Shown: piece after piece, positions 25,162 through 33,810 of the stretch
Layout of the letters: each line of letters opens with the position of its first letter
Position numbering within the stretch: the stretch's first letter is position 1
Origin: CAVREM01 sp963728825
GTDB lineage: Bacteria > Acidobacteriota > Vicinamibacteria > Vicinamibacterales > CAVVIG01
Direction: 5' to 3'
Length of the DNA stretch: 64,000 nt
Assembly: GCA_963728825.1 (NCBI GenBank)
Contig: CAVSLA010000003.1
Span: 1-64,000, forward strand
The notes under the pieces: generated by a model
Database searches by the model: none
What the model was told of the DNA's origin: nothing
Seen by the model: the letters and a program-made list of their open reading frames with translations, nothing else
Translations under genes and position numbers: made by a program

Positions 25162-25706
25162 CTCATCGCGAGACTGACCTCCGACCGCGTCGGGGTGATC
25201 ATCGGCACGATGCGCACCGAAGGTGTCGACGCGGCATAGACCACGTGCCGGTCGGCCGCCGCCATGCTAATCAGCGCGCCGATGATCGCGCCCGCTCCGG
25301 CCCCGATGCCGCCAAACACCGCGCCAGTCACTGCTTTGCTACTGTCCTCGCCACACCCCTTGCAGCCCACGATGAACCCACCAACGGCGCCGGCGATCGC
25401 CGCATTCCGCGCCATGTGATGGACAGTTTCGACCTTTCGCACCTCTCCGAGAGCCATGGACACATTCTCGCCGTGCTCGCTGAAGACAACCTCCGAAGTC
25501 GAGAGGGACACGAGCCGGCCCTTTCGCCTCCCGCCGTTCATCGAGGTCACTCGGACTTCTTTCCCGTGCGCCGAGGCAATCTGGGGCGCGGAGGGCTCGG
25601 GGCTGGCCCCGGGCGCGCTTTGCGCCCTGGCGGTAGCGGAGATCAGGCTGGCGACGGTAACAGCCAGGGCGACGATCGAACGTGACGTCGAAGCGATTCG
25701 AATCAT
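25155..25706 (-). CDS. Exported protein with glycine-zipper-like segment
   Basis: The 183-aa protein has a signal peptide (1-28, ending ATARAQ). The middle is beta-rich (KEVRVTSMNGGRRKGRLVSL) and resembles small Sm-like or SH3-like exported domains. Two Gly/Ala-rich helices follow (NAAIAGAVGGFIVGCKGCG, AVFGGIGAGAGAIIGALISM), like glycine-zipper motifs of outer-membrane-associated proteins. Its ATG overlaps the stop of the esterase remnant by four bases. Function unknown. Confidence 0.55.
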   Translation of the reverse strand: MIRIASTSRSIVALAVTVASLISATARAQSAPGASPEPSAPQIASAHGKEVRVTSMNGGRRKGRLVSLSTSEVVFSEHGENVSMALGEVRKVETVHHMARNAAIAGAVGGFIVGCKGCGEDSSKAVTGAVFGGIGAGAGAIIGALISMAAADRHVVYAASTPSVRIVPMITPTRSEVSLAMSW

Positions 25707-26084
25707 GTGACCACCTTCATTCCCTGATGCGAAAAGCGAGCGGCGATCGGCTCATCACCAGGCGCGCCGCACGTCTTCCGGAGTTCGTGCTCAGCGACGT
25801 CCTCGCCGCGGACAAAAGCGTCCATCACGTGTTGGTACCGCGCCGTCCCGGACTCACCGACGATGTCGTTTACGAGGAGTGGAAAGCTTTCATCTCTAAC
25901 TAACGCCAGGCGAAAGGCGTGAGCCTGCTCGTTGCCGTGCTCGCCCTCGCCGAGTGGCGACGATTCGGTGCGTCTGGAACGCTTCGAGAACATCAGAGAT
26001 GGCCGCACGAGGTGCCGACGACGTGCAGGCAGTTGCGGTGACCGCCAACAGGACGATGAGCCGGCCGCGGGCGACATTACGCAT
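25703..26084 (-). pseudogene. Erythromycin-esterase-like gene, N-terminal remnant 2
   Basis: From ATG 26084 a lipoprotein signal (RLIVLLAVTATACTSS) leads to VLEAFQTHRIVA; a break near 25975 then shifts to LGEGEHGNEQAHAFRLALVR, FPLLVNDIVGESGTARYQHV and FVRGEDVAEHELRKTCGAP before a stop at 25703. The family normally continues for several hundred residues, so only the start survives. The upstream break could be an assembly error, but the missing C-terminal part is a true truncation. It is the better preserved of two copies here. Confidence 0.6.
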
Positions 26085-26105
26085 TCCGGTGTGGAGGAAG
26101 CCGCA

Positions 26106-26741
26106 ATGCGCCGTTGCGTCGTCGCCCTGACCCTTATCGTGCCGCCAGTCGCCGCTCTGGCGCAGCCAGTCGAAGCCCGCCGCGAGCGGCCACCGATTCA
26201 GCTTGGCGTCGGTCCCGCACATTTCTCGATGGCCGAGCTCGACATCTCGCTGGGGGGCATTCGCGCGGCACCAGAGCTTCGGCTGACGGTTCCCTGGTCG
26301 CCGCGCTTCGCGTTCGAGACCGTCGTCATGGTCACTCGCCGGCACTACGCCTCGCTGTATTACGACGTTGAGGGAGAGAAGAGGCTCCGTTCGACGCATC
26401 TCGAAGGTGTGTACGCATTCCAGATCCGGCAGCGGTTGGAAGCCGGATCGCGTGGCGGTTTCGAGTCGTTCGCCACCTACGGCGGGACCGGCTACTACGA
26501 CTTCATCACCGACGCGCCCGAGACCGCGCTGCGGTTCGCCGATGGGCGCATATCTGTCATCCGTGCTCGTGAAGAAAGGCATATCCCACCCGTCGCGACC
26601 ACGGTCGGATACGGAATTCAGCAGCAGCTTGGCCGACACGTCGCGTTGCGGGCAGATGTCCAGGTCCTCGCCGTGGTCGTCATTCCCTTCGGTTTCCGTG
26701 CGTCGGCGAGTGTCGCGGTGCCGCTGGGCCAATTTCCATGA
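26106..26741 (+). CDS. Probable outer-membrane beta-barrel protein
   Basis: The 211-aa protein has a signal peptide (1-19, ending ALAQP). Alternating hydrophobic/polar strands run through the mature part (RLTVPWSPRFAFETVVMVTR, HYASLYYDVEG, HVALRADVQVLAVVVIPFGF), consistent with an 8- to 10-strand barrel. It is divergent from the esterase remnant 2, with start codons 22 bases apart. Similar small barrels of unknown role are common in Acidobacteriota. Confidence 0.55.
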   Translation: MRRCVVALTLIVPPVAALAQPVEARRERPPIQLGVGPAHFSMAELDISLGGIRAAPELRLTVPWSPRFAFETVVMVTRRHYASLYYDVEGEKRLRSTHLEGVYAFQIRQRLEAGSRGGFESFATYGGTGYYDFITDAPETALRFADGRISVIRAREERHIPPVATTVGYGIQQQLGRHVALRADVQVLAVVVIPFGFRASASVAVPLGQFP

Positions 26742-26753
26742 GGAGCTTAAGGG

Positions 26754-27308
26754 TTAGCGCTTGAAGCGAGCGCCTTCCCCACCTGGCGATTTCCCGCTCG
26801 TCCAGGTCTCGCTCAGATCCACAACAAGGTCCTGACGCCATGCCAGGATCTCCTGGCACTTGCCGTCATCCGAGTACCTCGGCTCGCGCTTTCGATAAGG
26901 TTCCGACTGCAGTGACCGGTATCCGCGACATCGGAAGAAATCGAGCCATCGAGGGTTCTCGACTGGATCAACGCTCACGTACAGATGGTCGCAACCCGCA
27001 GCATGCACGATGCGCTCACGCGCAGACACCAGCGCGCGACCGATACCGAGTGACCGGTGCCCTGGCGCCACGAAACAATCGCTCAGCTTGGGGATGTGCG
27101 ACTTCGGCGGACCGGTCAGCGGATCCCGAAGGAACACGCTCGCGAAAGCGACGATGTGACCGTGCGATGTCGCGACAAGAAAGCTCGCCGTACCGGCGGC
27201 CGCCTCCTCCAGCTTGGCGCGATGCTGCTGATGGGCGTCGCGAACCGCACACAGGCCCGGCATGTCCGCGGCAATCGCATCCCGAACACTGAACCTCTGC
27301 ACTCGCAC
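26754..27308 (-). CDS. GNAT-family N-acetyltransferase
   Basis: The 184-aa protein has the GNAT core: DMPGLCAVRDAHQ, an exposed beta strand SFLVATSHGHIVAFASVFLR, and the acetyl-CoA loop PGHRSLGIGRALVSARERIV (RxxGxG variant, ~residues 83-102), then HLYVSVDPVENPRWLDFFRC. It probably acetylates a small molecule or protein amine in the cytoplasm; the substrate cannot be told. It is intact, unlike the second GNAT gene at 41 kb. Confidence 0.8.
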   Translation of the reverse strand: MRVQRFSVRDAIAADMPGLCAVRDAHQQHRAKLEEAAAGTASFLVATSHGHIVAFASVFLRDPLTGPPKSHIPKLSDCFVAPGHRSLGIGRALVSARERIVHAAGCDHLYVSVDPVENPRWLDFFRCRGYRSLQSEPYRKREPRYSDDGKCQEILAWRQDLVVDLSETWTSGKSPGGEGARFKR

Positions 27309-27333
27309 TCCGTGTCCGGGCTCACGATCCCAC

Positions 27334-27777
27334 TCACTTCAGCTGCGAGAAGTCGGTCGGGTTCATGAACGTCGAGAGGACCTGCGTGGTCAACGTGCCG
27401 TTCTTCTGAGATTCCACAAACGCGGCTCGCCAATCCGGATCCTTCTGGAAGGCCGCCCAGTTCTGCTTGGCCGACTCGCGATCCTTGTGCGCCAGTACGT
27501 AGATCAGCGTGTTCTGCGAAGCGGGCGCATCCTGCGGGACGAAGTAGCCGATGCTGGTGATGCCGTGCTTCTCGAACAGTTTGACGGTGTGGTTGCGGAA
27601 GCGCGCCTGGAGATCGCCCAGCCGGCCTTCTGGCGCCGTGTAGGTTCTGAGCTCGAAGACCCGTCCGCCTGACTGGGCGCTGAGGACGCTCCAGGGCTGG
27701 AGGGTCCCGCCGAGGACGAACCCACCCGCAAACACAGCGGCTACCCCGATTGACTTGACGATCCTGTTCGAAAACAT
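27334..27777 (-). CDS. Exported NIPSNAP-family protein
   Basis: The 147-aa protein is read from ATG 27777. A signal or anchor segment (residues 1-33) precedes the NIPSNAP ferredoxin-like fold: RVFELRTYTAPEGRLGDLQA, LFEKHGITSIGYFVP and LIYVLAHKDRESAKQNWAAF, ending TFMNPTDFSQLK. A paralogue with the same architecture lies at 42819-43235, and both end in NPTDFS. The function of exported NIPSNAP proteins in bacteria is not settled. Confidence 0.8.
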   Translation of the reverse strand: MFSNRIVKSIGVAAVFAGGFVLGGTLQPWSVLSAQSGGRVFELRTYTAPEGRLGDLQARFRNHTVKLFEKHGITSIGYFVPQDAPASQNTLIYVLAHKDRESAKQNWAAFQKDPDWRAAFVESQKNGTLTTQVLSTFMNPTDFSQLK

Positions 27778-27891
27778 GTGCGCTCCTTGATAGGCGGTAA
27801 CCCCACAGTTGGGGAATCCAGACGTCACCGGCGCGACTGTACATCGAACCCGTCGGTCCTGGTAACCACCCAGATTCGGTAGGGTCTCGCG

Positions 27892-28482
27892 TCAGGCGGG
27901 GGCCGTGACATCGGCCAGCGATCGCGCGGCAGACGATTCGAGCAGCAACTTCCGAGTGTCTGCCAGCAAAAGCGATGTCGCGGTGGCCGCCTGCAATAAA
28001 TACCATCCGAGCGCGACCGACACACCAATCAACGCCCATCCGGCACCAGGTGAGACCAGGCCTGCGCCAAACAAGAGAACGACTCCAGGGAACGCCACGA
28101 TCGCGGCCGTCAGCAGGTTGAGCTCGAATTTGAACGTCGTCAGCAGTCGGCGCAGGTAGTGCTGACCGATCGGTTCGACTTTCCAGGCAATTTGCAGATA
28201 GCGCCGCCACTCTGCCAGCATCGCGGTGCGGTCTGGATGACGCCGATCGAGAATGTGAAACTCGATGTAGGAGCCCAGCGACTCGATCAGGAATCCGCCG
28301 CCCACGGTCAGGAACACCATGACCGTGACGGCTTGCGCTTCGTGCGCGGCCGCGAACGCACCAATGGTCGGGTAGCCGGCTGCCAGATATGCCGCGTAGG
28401 GGGTCACCGCCGCAAGCCCGGGCACGAGCACGGATGCCGTTGCGGAGAGTGTTTCGGTCCGAACGGTGCTGGTGAAATCCAT
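27892..28482 (-). CDS. Membrane protein of unknown function
   Basis: The 196-aa protein has four likely TM helices: VPGLAAVTPYAAYLAAGYP, VTVMVFLTVGGGFLIESLG, LLTAAIVAFPGVVLLFGAGL and WALIGVSVALGWYLLQAAT. Between the second and third is a charged loop with DRRHPDRTAMLAEWRRYLQI. It is predicted to be inner membrane with both ends in the cytoplasm. I recognise no family with certainty. It stands alone between the NIPSNAP gene and the repeat-bearing spacer at 28.5 kb. Confidence 0.6.
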   Translation of the reverse strand: MDFTSTVRTETLSATASVLVPGLAAVTPYAAYLAAGYPTIGAFAAAHEAQAVTVMVFLTVGGGFLIESLGSYIEFHILDRRHPDRTAMLAEWRRYLQIAWKVEPIGQHYLRRLLTTFKFELNLLTAAIVAFPGVVLLFGAGLVSPGAGWALIGVSVALGWYLLQAATATSLLLADTRKLLLESSAARSLADVTAPA

Positions 28483-28551
28483 CGTCGCCTCACAGGTGCC
28501 AGCTTACAGGCACGCGTGACAGCGCAGGTCACACGACGTTCTTCGATTCAC

Positions 28552-28610
28552 GGTGCTGAATGGCTTGCGAAAGCACCTTGCAGCGAAGCCGAAAGCACTT
28601 TGTTCCGGGG
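28552..28610. repeat. GTGCT/GGCTTCGC-type intergenic repeats
   Basis: This spacer carries GGTGCTGAATGGCTTGCGAA, then AGCACCTTGCAGCGAAGCC and AAAGCACTTTG, units that recur (on either strand) at 62815-63040 and 63715-63990. GGTGCT/AGCACC can form a short hairpin. No gene lies in 28483-28615. Confidence 0.5.
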
Positions 28611-28615
28611 GCGTC

Positions 28616-28840
28616 CTAGTCCAACCAGTTGTACGCGGTGAATCGTCCGAATACGATAACGCCCGCCCACAGCGCCAGGGAAAAGGCGCCAGCCAATCGT
28701 GCGCCCATCGGTGGACGTGGATTCATGTCCCAGGCAGCGACGGTCTGGTACGTCAGCAGGTAGGGCCATCCATAGATCGATTCCCGAATCGCCACGCTTG
28801 ATGGCAGCGCGTTGGCCCACTCGAACCAGCTGCGTATCAC
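28616..28840 (-). CDS. Short DUF6644-like membrane protein
   Basis: The 74-aa protein starts at GTG 28840 with AAGGAG six bases upstream. The N-terminal SSVAIRESIYGWPYLLTYQT and the C-terminal GARLAGAFSLALWAGVIVF match the two ends of DUF6644-type membrane proteins, but the ~80-residue middle with its TM helices is absent. The frame is clean across the junction, so this looks like an in-frame internal deletion or a natural short form. One or two TM segments remain. Function unknown. Confidence 0.55.
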   Translation of the reverse strand: MIRSWFEWANALPSSVAIRESIYGWPYLLTYQTVAAWDMNPRPPMGARLAGAFSLALWAGVIVFGRFTAYNWLD

Positions 28841-28942
28841 GACGAACTCCTTTCTCGGGGTCTGGGTGTCCGGTAGCCTACCTTCATTCTTGGGCGGGCG
28901 CGACTTCCGGCGGGTGAAGTGAGGACGGGGAGAGTTGAGATC

Positions 28943-28970
28943 GCCGGGTCCAAAAGGACCCGGCCTACAT
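28943..28970 (+). repeat. REP-like hairpin with CTACAT tail
   Basis: GCCGGGTCC-AAAA-GGACCCGGC is a perfect 9-bp hairpin followed by CTACAT. The CTA of the tail is the stop codon (TAG, minus strand) of the HD-GYP gene, so the repeat lies against or inside its 3' end. Confidence 0.75.
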
Positions 28971-29951
28971 GCCGAAGGTATCGAAGGCTCCGCGTTCGAC
29001 CAGCCGCGTAAACTCGCTGACCAGGTCGGGGTGCCGCCAGCCGCGCCGCGCCTGTCCCTGAAGCACGTCGAGCGCCTCGGCATTCGACTGCGTCCGCTGA
29101 TACGGCCGTTGGGTGGTAATCGCGTCGTAGACGTCCACCAGCCCTATCACCTGCGCGACGAGCGGAACCGCGTCACCGCGCAGCCCGTCGGGATAGCCCG
29201 ATCCATCGAGCCGCTCGTGATGATGGCGCACGATCGGCCGGACCGCTTGAAGGGATCGGAGGTTGGCGCACAGCGCATCTCCCGTCAGCGTATGAGACTT
29301 GACGAGTTCGAACTCGTCCGACTCGAGCGTGCCGGGTTTGCGGAGCACCGAATCGGGAATCGCCAGCATCCCGATGTCGTGGAGGAACCCGCCGCGATGG
29401 AGCGCCAGCACTTGCTCCGCCGGCAAACTGAGGGCGCGGCCCAGCGCCGTTGCGTAGTTGGCCATCCGGTGACAGTGTCCCTCCATGTATCCGTCGCGGG
29501 TTTCGATCAGGACACCGAGGGTCGTGACGATTGAGGCCGCGGAGTCCAGATCGTCGGTATATCGCTTCAACCGGACCAGCGCGCGAGATCGGGTCAGCAG
29601 CTGGCGTGTATCGAACGGTTTGGTCAGAAAGTCGTCGGCGCCGGCCTCGAGCCCCTGCACCTTGATGTCCGGCTCGTGGACGCCACTGACGAGAATCACC
29701 GGTGTCAGGCGCGTCGCCGGATCCTCTTTCACCCGGCGGCACACGGTGAAGCCGTCCATCTCCGGCATGACGACGTCGAGCACAATCAGGTCCGGCGGCC
29801 GCAGCCGAATCTCGTCGAGGGCCGACGGGCCGTCCGCAGCGCCTTGAACCTGATATCCCTGGTCGGTCAGGAGCCGTTCCAGCAGAACTCTGACGTGATG
29901 ATCGTCGTCGACCACAAGAATCCGTCCACCGCTGTTGGGGGCCGTCGTCAT
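28965..29951 (-). CDS. Response regulator with HD-GYP phosphodiesterase domain
   Basis: The protein is 328 aa from ATG 29951. Residues ~10-125 are a receiver domain (RILVVDDDHHVRVLLERLL, phospho-acceptor Asp in LIVLDVVMPEMDGF, Lys in DDFLTKPF). Residues ~150-320 are an HD-GYP domain: GHCHRMANYATALGRAL, LHDIGMLAIPDSVLRKPG, HHHERLDGSGYPDGLRGD and AQVIGLVDVYDAITTQRPYQ. The HD pair and the GYP triad are intact, so c-di-GMP hydrolysis is expected; the Lys usual after HDIG is Met here. No histidine kinase gene is adjacent. The last codon and stop fall in a REP-like tail. Confidence 0.9.
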   Translation of the reverse strand: MTTAPNSGGRILVVDDDHHVRVLLERLLTDQGYQVQGAADGPSALDEIRLRPPDLIVLDVVMPEMDGFTVCRRVKEDPATRLTPVILVSGVHEPDIKVQGLEAGADDFLTKPFDTRQLLTRSRALVRLKRYTDDLDSAASIVTTLGVLIETRDGYMEGHCHRMANYATALGRALSLPAEQVLALHRGGFLHDIGMLAIPDSVLRKPGTLESDEFELVKSHTLTGDALCANLRSLQAVRPIVRHHHERLDGSGYPDGLRGDAVPLVAQVIGLVDVYDAITTQRPYQRTQSNAEALDVLQGQARRGWRHPDLVSEFTRLVERGAFDTFGM

Positions 29952-30088
29952 CTGAAGAGCCGTGTCATACGCAGGATATCGGTTCAGCTGCAGACCGCCT
30001 GTGTAGGACAATGACGGACGGGCCGATCCGCCCAGCGATCGGGCGTTCTCGGCACGACATGGTGTGCGGTTCGTCCAACACCGAACGG

Positions 30089-30145
30089 CGGCCCTACGAG
30101 GTCCGCCCTACGTACGTTAGAGGTCCGCCCTACGTTACGTTCGGC
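30089..30145 (+). repeat. Degenerate REP-like units
   Basis: Two or three partial units with GAGGTCCGCCCTACGTACG and AGAGGTCCGCCCTACGTTAC keep the tail but only one arm of the hairpin. They lie in the 223-base spacer 29952-30174, which otherwise holds only the ribosome site (GGAGG) of the next gene. Confidence 0.5.
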
Positions 30146-30174
30146 GCGCTATGCTATGACTACCGGAGGCAAGA

Positions 30175-31191
30175 ATGCGGCATCGAATGAACGGCGTGGT
30201 GCTCCTGGCGACGGGGATGACGCTCGCGGCGCCGACGCTGGTCGAATGTGTCTCGCTGCTCCAGCAGCGGCTGGCCATCCGGCCGGCGCAGTCGCAGGGC
30301 CGCGCGACGCGCGCGTGGACCGTGCCGCGAACGCCGTGGGGACATCCGGATCTTCAGGGCTACTGGACGAACACGACGACGACCCCGCTGCAGCGGCCCG
30401 CCGAGCTGAAGGACAAGGCGGTTCTGGCGGATGCCGAGCTCGCCGAGCGCGATCGGCTGGTCGCGGAGCGCGCCAACCAGGACGCTCCCCCGCGGGCCGG
30501 CAATCCCGGCACCTACAACGACTTCTGGTACGAGCGCGGCGCCCTGAACCGGCGGACGTCGCTCATCGTCGATCCGTCCGACGGTCGCCTGCCGCCGCTC
30601 ACGCCGGCCGCGCAGCAGCTGGCCGCCGACGCCAGGCGTGGCCGGGGTCCTTCCGATTCTCCCGAAGATCGGAGCGCGTTCGAGCGGTGCATCACACGAG
30701 GCCTGCCGGGCGCGATGCTGCCGGGGTTCTACAATCACAACTATCAGATTCTGCAGACGCGCGACTACGTCGTGATCAACGTCGAGATGATCCACGACGC
30801 GCGCATCATTCCGCTCGGGAATCGGGCCGCCGCACCCGCGGCGATTCGCAACTGGCTCGGCAGCTCTCGCGGTCGGTGGGAAGGCGACACGCTCGTGGTG
30901 GAGACGACCAACTTCAACGACAAGGTACGCGAGCAGTCGCTGATTGCGTTTTCCTCCGGCGAGAACCTCCGCCTGATCGAACGCTTCACGCGGACCGGGG
31001 CCGAGGCGATCGACTACGAGTTCACGGTCGAAGATGCGAACTTCTATGCGCGGCCGTGGACCGCCTCTGTCCCGATGGTTCGGATCGACGGTCCGATTTA
31101 CGAGTACGCCTGCCATGAAGGCAATTACGGTCTCGGCGGGATCCTCCGGGGCGCGCGCGTCGAGGAAGGTGTCAGCACGATTGAGCGATGA
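30175..31191 (+). CDS. Exported acidobacterial protein of unknown function
   Basis: The 338-aa protein starts at ATG 30175 with GGAGG five bases upstream. It has an N-terminal export signal or anchor, then a conserved opening (RTPWGHPDLQGYWTNTTTTP). This opening is seen in a large family of secreted proteins abundant in Acidobacteriota. Later segments are RCITRGLPGAMLPGFYNHNY, YVVINVEMIHDARIIPLGN, SRGRWEGDTLVVETTNFND and YACHEGNYGLGGILRGAR. The fold looks beta-rich. No enzyme activity is assigned to the family as far as I know. Confidence 0.7.
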   Translation: MRHRMNGVVLLATGMTLAAPTLVECVSLLQQRLAIRPAQSQGRATRAWTVPRTPWGHPDLQGYWTNTTTTPLQRPAELKDKAVLADAELAERDRLVAERANQDAPPRAGNPGTYNDFWYERGALNRRTSLIVDPSDGRLPPLTPAAQQLAADARRGRGPSDSPEDRSAFERCITRGLPGAMLPGFYNHNYQILQTRDYVVINVEMIHDARIIPLGNRAAAPAAIRNWLGSSRGRWEGDTLVVETTNFNDKVREQSLIAFSSGENLRLIERFTRTGAEAIDYEFTVEDANFYARPWTASVPMVRIDGPIYEYACHEGNYGLGGILRGARVEEGVSTIER

Positions 31192-31228
31192 GATTGCGGC
31201 AGCCTTTTGAGGCCGGGCACTCCCCCGC

Positions 31229-33772
31229 TTAGAACCTGACACGCAGCCCTACCGTCGGCAGTCGCGGGATGCTCTGATCCCGCTGTTCGACGATCTTCGG
31301 ACGGTCGGACAAGGGGTCGTATTCGAGCTCCGCCTCCAGGGCACCGGCGTTCTGGCGGTTCAACAGGTTGATGACCTCAGCGTAGAACTCCCAGCGGCCC
31401 TGCGCGCCCCGCGGCCGCCAGGTCGCCCGCAGGTCGACGCGCGCGAACAACGGCAGGCGCGCGGTGTTGAGGTTGCTGACGCCGCCAACGTTCACGGCGT
31501 ACACCAGGCTGCCCGCGGCATCAACCGCCGGCACCAGTTCCTCGACGTTGCCGTCGCCGTCGTGGTCGTCGACGTCGGCCTCGCTCGCGACGCGCAGGCC
31601 GAGCGGCGGCGTCCTCGGAAAACCCGACGCCAGACGGATGGTCGACGCCAGCTCCCAGCGCTCGCTCAAGCGGTACGAGGCGACCGCCGAGAATGCATGA
31701 CGGCGGTCGTACTCGAACGGATAGACGCGCTCGTACGATTCACGGGTCGCGCGGCCCCACGTGTAGCTCGCCCAGCCGCGCACGCGAGCACCGACTGGCG
31801 CGGTCGTGCGCGAGAGGAACACGTCGAAGCCGTAGGCGCGACCGCGACCATCGTTGGTCGGTGTCGACGTGATGATCGGATCCACCGGCACGCTGGAAGC
31901 GAGCGTGGCTGGAAAATCGTACTCCCCGATACGGATTTGCCGCTCCAGGTCGGTCTCCAGCCGGCCGACCAGCAGCCGCGAGGACGTCTTGTAGTAGCCC
32001 TCGACCCGCAGCGTCACCGTCCCCGCAATCTTGTGCTCGAGGCCCGCCGCGGCCTGCACGGCCTGTTCGCTGCGGAGACGGCCGGCGTTGTCCCCCGTCA
32101 GATCCAGGACGTAATCGCTCTGCACGAGCTTCTCGTAGCCGGGACTCTGAGTGTAGCGACCGAGGGCGGTAAGCAATCGCGTTCTCGAGTCCAGGGTCCA
32201 CGTCGCGGTGACGCGTGGCGACAGCTGGGTGTCACGGTTGACGCCGCTGCGATCGAGCCTGACGCCAGCTTCGAGTGCCAGCGTGGGTGTGGGCTGCCAG
32301 CGATCAAGCAACCACGCGCCGCCGCGCGTCACGTCACGGACCGACCGCAGCGAATCGGGCAGGCCGGCGCCTCCCTGCTGCGACGACCCGTTCGCGGCAC
32401 TGGGATTGCGATCGCCCGTGATGACGAACGACAACCCGGTGGCGAGCCGGTGTAGTTCTCCACCGGCCTCGACGGCGTGTCCGCCACGCGTCCAGCCGAG
32501 CTCCTGCCGCAGCGAGACATCGCGAACCGTCAGGGTTCGATCGAAGACGACATTCGCGACCTCGACGGCGCTGTCGTCCGGCGTGTTGGCCCGCTGACTT
32601 CGATTTTCGAACGCCGCGTTGACGCCGAACGATGACGAGCTGTCGGAGTAGGCAACCGTCGTGTGCGACCGCCCAATCCTTCCGAACGTGGCGTCCAGAC
32701 GGACTGACGCGATGTCGTTTTCCGTGTTGTCGTTGAATTCACCGCGCGCCTCGTCGCTGTCGATCTCGAGCGCGGCATCCTGCCGGCTGCGCAGTCCGAA
32801 CACCGACAGCGTCCGCCCCGGCGCCAGTTCCCAGACGGCTTTCGCCTGGACGTCCGCGAAGCGCGGGAACTCCTGGTCCGCCACCTTCGACGCCACCAGG
32901 TCGTAGTAGGTGCGACGGGCGCTGACCAGCCACGATCCGTTCGCCTGCCTCGGCATTCCACCTTCGAGGATGATGTTGACGTCGGTGATGCTGAGCGAGG
33001 CCGACCCGTCGAGCCGCTCGCCGCGGGTCCCGTCGCGGTTCTCGATGACCAGCAGCGACGACAAGCGGTCGCCGTACTTCACGCTGAACCCGCCGGTCGC
33101 CAGCTCGAACCGGGAGATCGTCTCGGGATTGAACGCGCTGGTCAGCCCGAACAGACGATAGGGATCGTGGATCTCGACGCTGTCCATGACCGTGAGGTTC
33201 TGATCGGGAGCGCCGCCGCGGACCGCCAGTCGGCTGCTGAACTCTTCGGTGGCCGACACGCCGGGCAGCGTCTGCAGCGTGCGGAACACGTTGTCGAGCG
33301 CACCCGGCGTCCGCAGCACCTCCGCCGGCGCAACGACGACGGCAGCCGGCGCGGTTTCCGGCGGCGGGGCTGCCACCACATCGACCGTCGCCGCGAACCC
33401 GGAGCGCGGCACCAGCAGCAGCTCGCTGTCGGTCGCATCGCTCAGGGTCACGTCGATCGACGTGGACAGGGGATAGAACTCCGCCGCGCCCGCTTCGATC
33501 AGCACCACGCCGGCGGGGACGCGCAGCACGAACCGTCCGTCGCGATCGGTGACCGTGCGCCGCGCATCGGCCGACACGGTGACATCGGCGAGCGGCGCGC
33601 GCGTGTCCGCATGGCGAACCACGCCGGCAATCTGGCGGTCCGCCCCGGCCGGCTGCGGGTTTTGCGCCTGACCAGCAGTCGCCGGACCGTAGGTGAACAG
33701 GACAATCAGCGGTAGAAGATGGAGCGGCTTCGACGATCTCGACACAGCCCAGCGTATCACCCGAACCTTCAT
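31229..33772 (-). CDS. TonB-dependent receptor with carboxypeptidase-regulatory domain
   Basis: The protein is ~847 aa from ATG 33772. A signal peptide (to ~36) precedes a CarboxypepD_reg-like domain (QIAGVVRHADTRAPLADVTV), a plug domain (NVFRTLQTLPGVSATEEFSS, RGGAPDQNLTVMDSVEIHDP) and a C-terminal 22-strand barrel ending in ...VGLRVRF, with the terminal Phe typical of outer-membrane proteins. Such receptors import large or scarce nutrients using TonB energy; the substrate is unknown. The gene stands alone between unrelated genes. A second receptor lies at 58673-61261. Confidence 0.88.
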   Translation of the reverse strand: MKVRVIRWAVSRSSKPLHLLPLIVLFTYGPATAGQAQNPQPAGADRQIAGVVRHADTRAPLADVTVSADARRTVTDRDGRFVLRVPAGVVLIEAGAAEFYPLSTSIDVTLSDATDSELLLVPRSGFAATVDVVAAPPPETAPAAVVVAPAEVLRTPGALDNVFRTLQTLPGVSATEEFSSRLAVRGGAPDQNLTVMDSVEIHDPYRLFGLTSAFNPETISRFELATGGFSVKYGDRLSSLLVIENRDGTRGERLDGSASLSITDVNIILEGGMPRQANGSWLVSARRTYYDLVASKVADQEFPRFADVQAKAVWELAPGRTLSVFGLRSRQDAALEIDSDEARGEFNDNTENDIASVRLDATFGRIGRSHTTVAYSDSSSSFGVNAAFENRSQRANTPDDSAVEVANVVFDRTLTVRDVSLRQELGWTRGGHAVEAGGELHRLATGLSFVITGDRNPSAANGSSQQGGAGLPDSLRSVRDVTRGGAWLLDRWQPTPTLALEAGVRLDRSGVNRDTQLSPRVTATWTLDSRTRLLTALGRYTQSPGYEKLVQSDYVLDLTGDNAGRLRSEQAVQAAAGLEHKIAGTVTLRVEGYYKTSSRLLVGRLETDLERQIRIGEYDFPATLASSVPVDPIITSTPTNDGRGRAYGFDVFLSRTTAPVGARVRGWASYTWGRATRESYERVYPFEYDRRHAFSAVASYRLSERWELASTIRLASGFPRTPPLGLRVASEADVDDHDGDGNVEELVPAVDAAGSLVYAVNVGGVSNLNTARLPLFARVDLRATWRPRGAQGRWEFYAEVINLLNRQNAGALEAELEYDPLSDRPKIVEQRDQSIPRLPTVGLRVRF

Positions 33773-33810
33773 CGCTTGCCGTCCGGCCAATGAACGATTA
33801 GCCTGTGACG

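Noticed and set aside
30156..31242. Long frames on both strands over the exported-protein gene
   Set aside because: Only the frame 30175-31191 has a ribosome site, an export signal and family-like motifs; the others are shadows.
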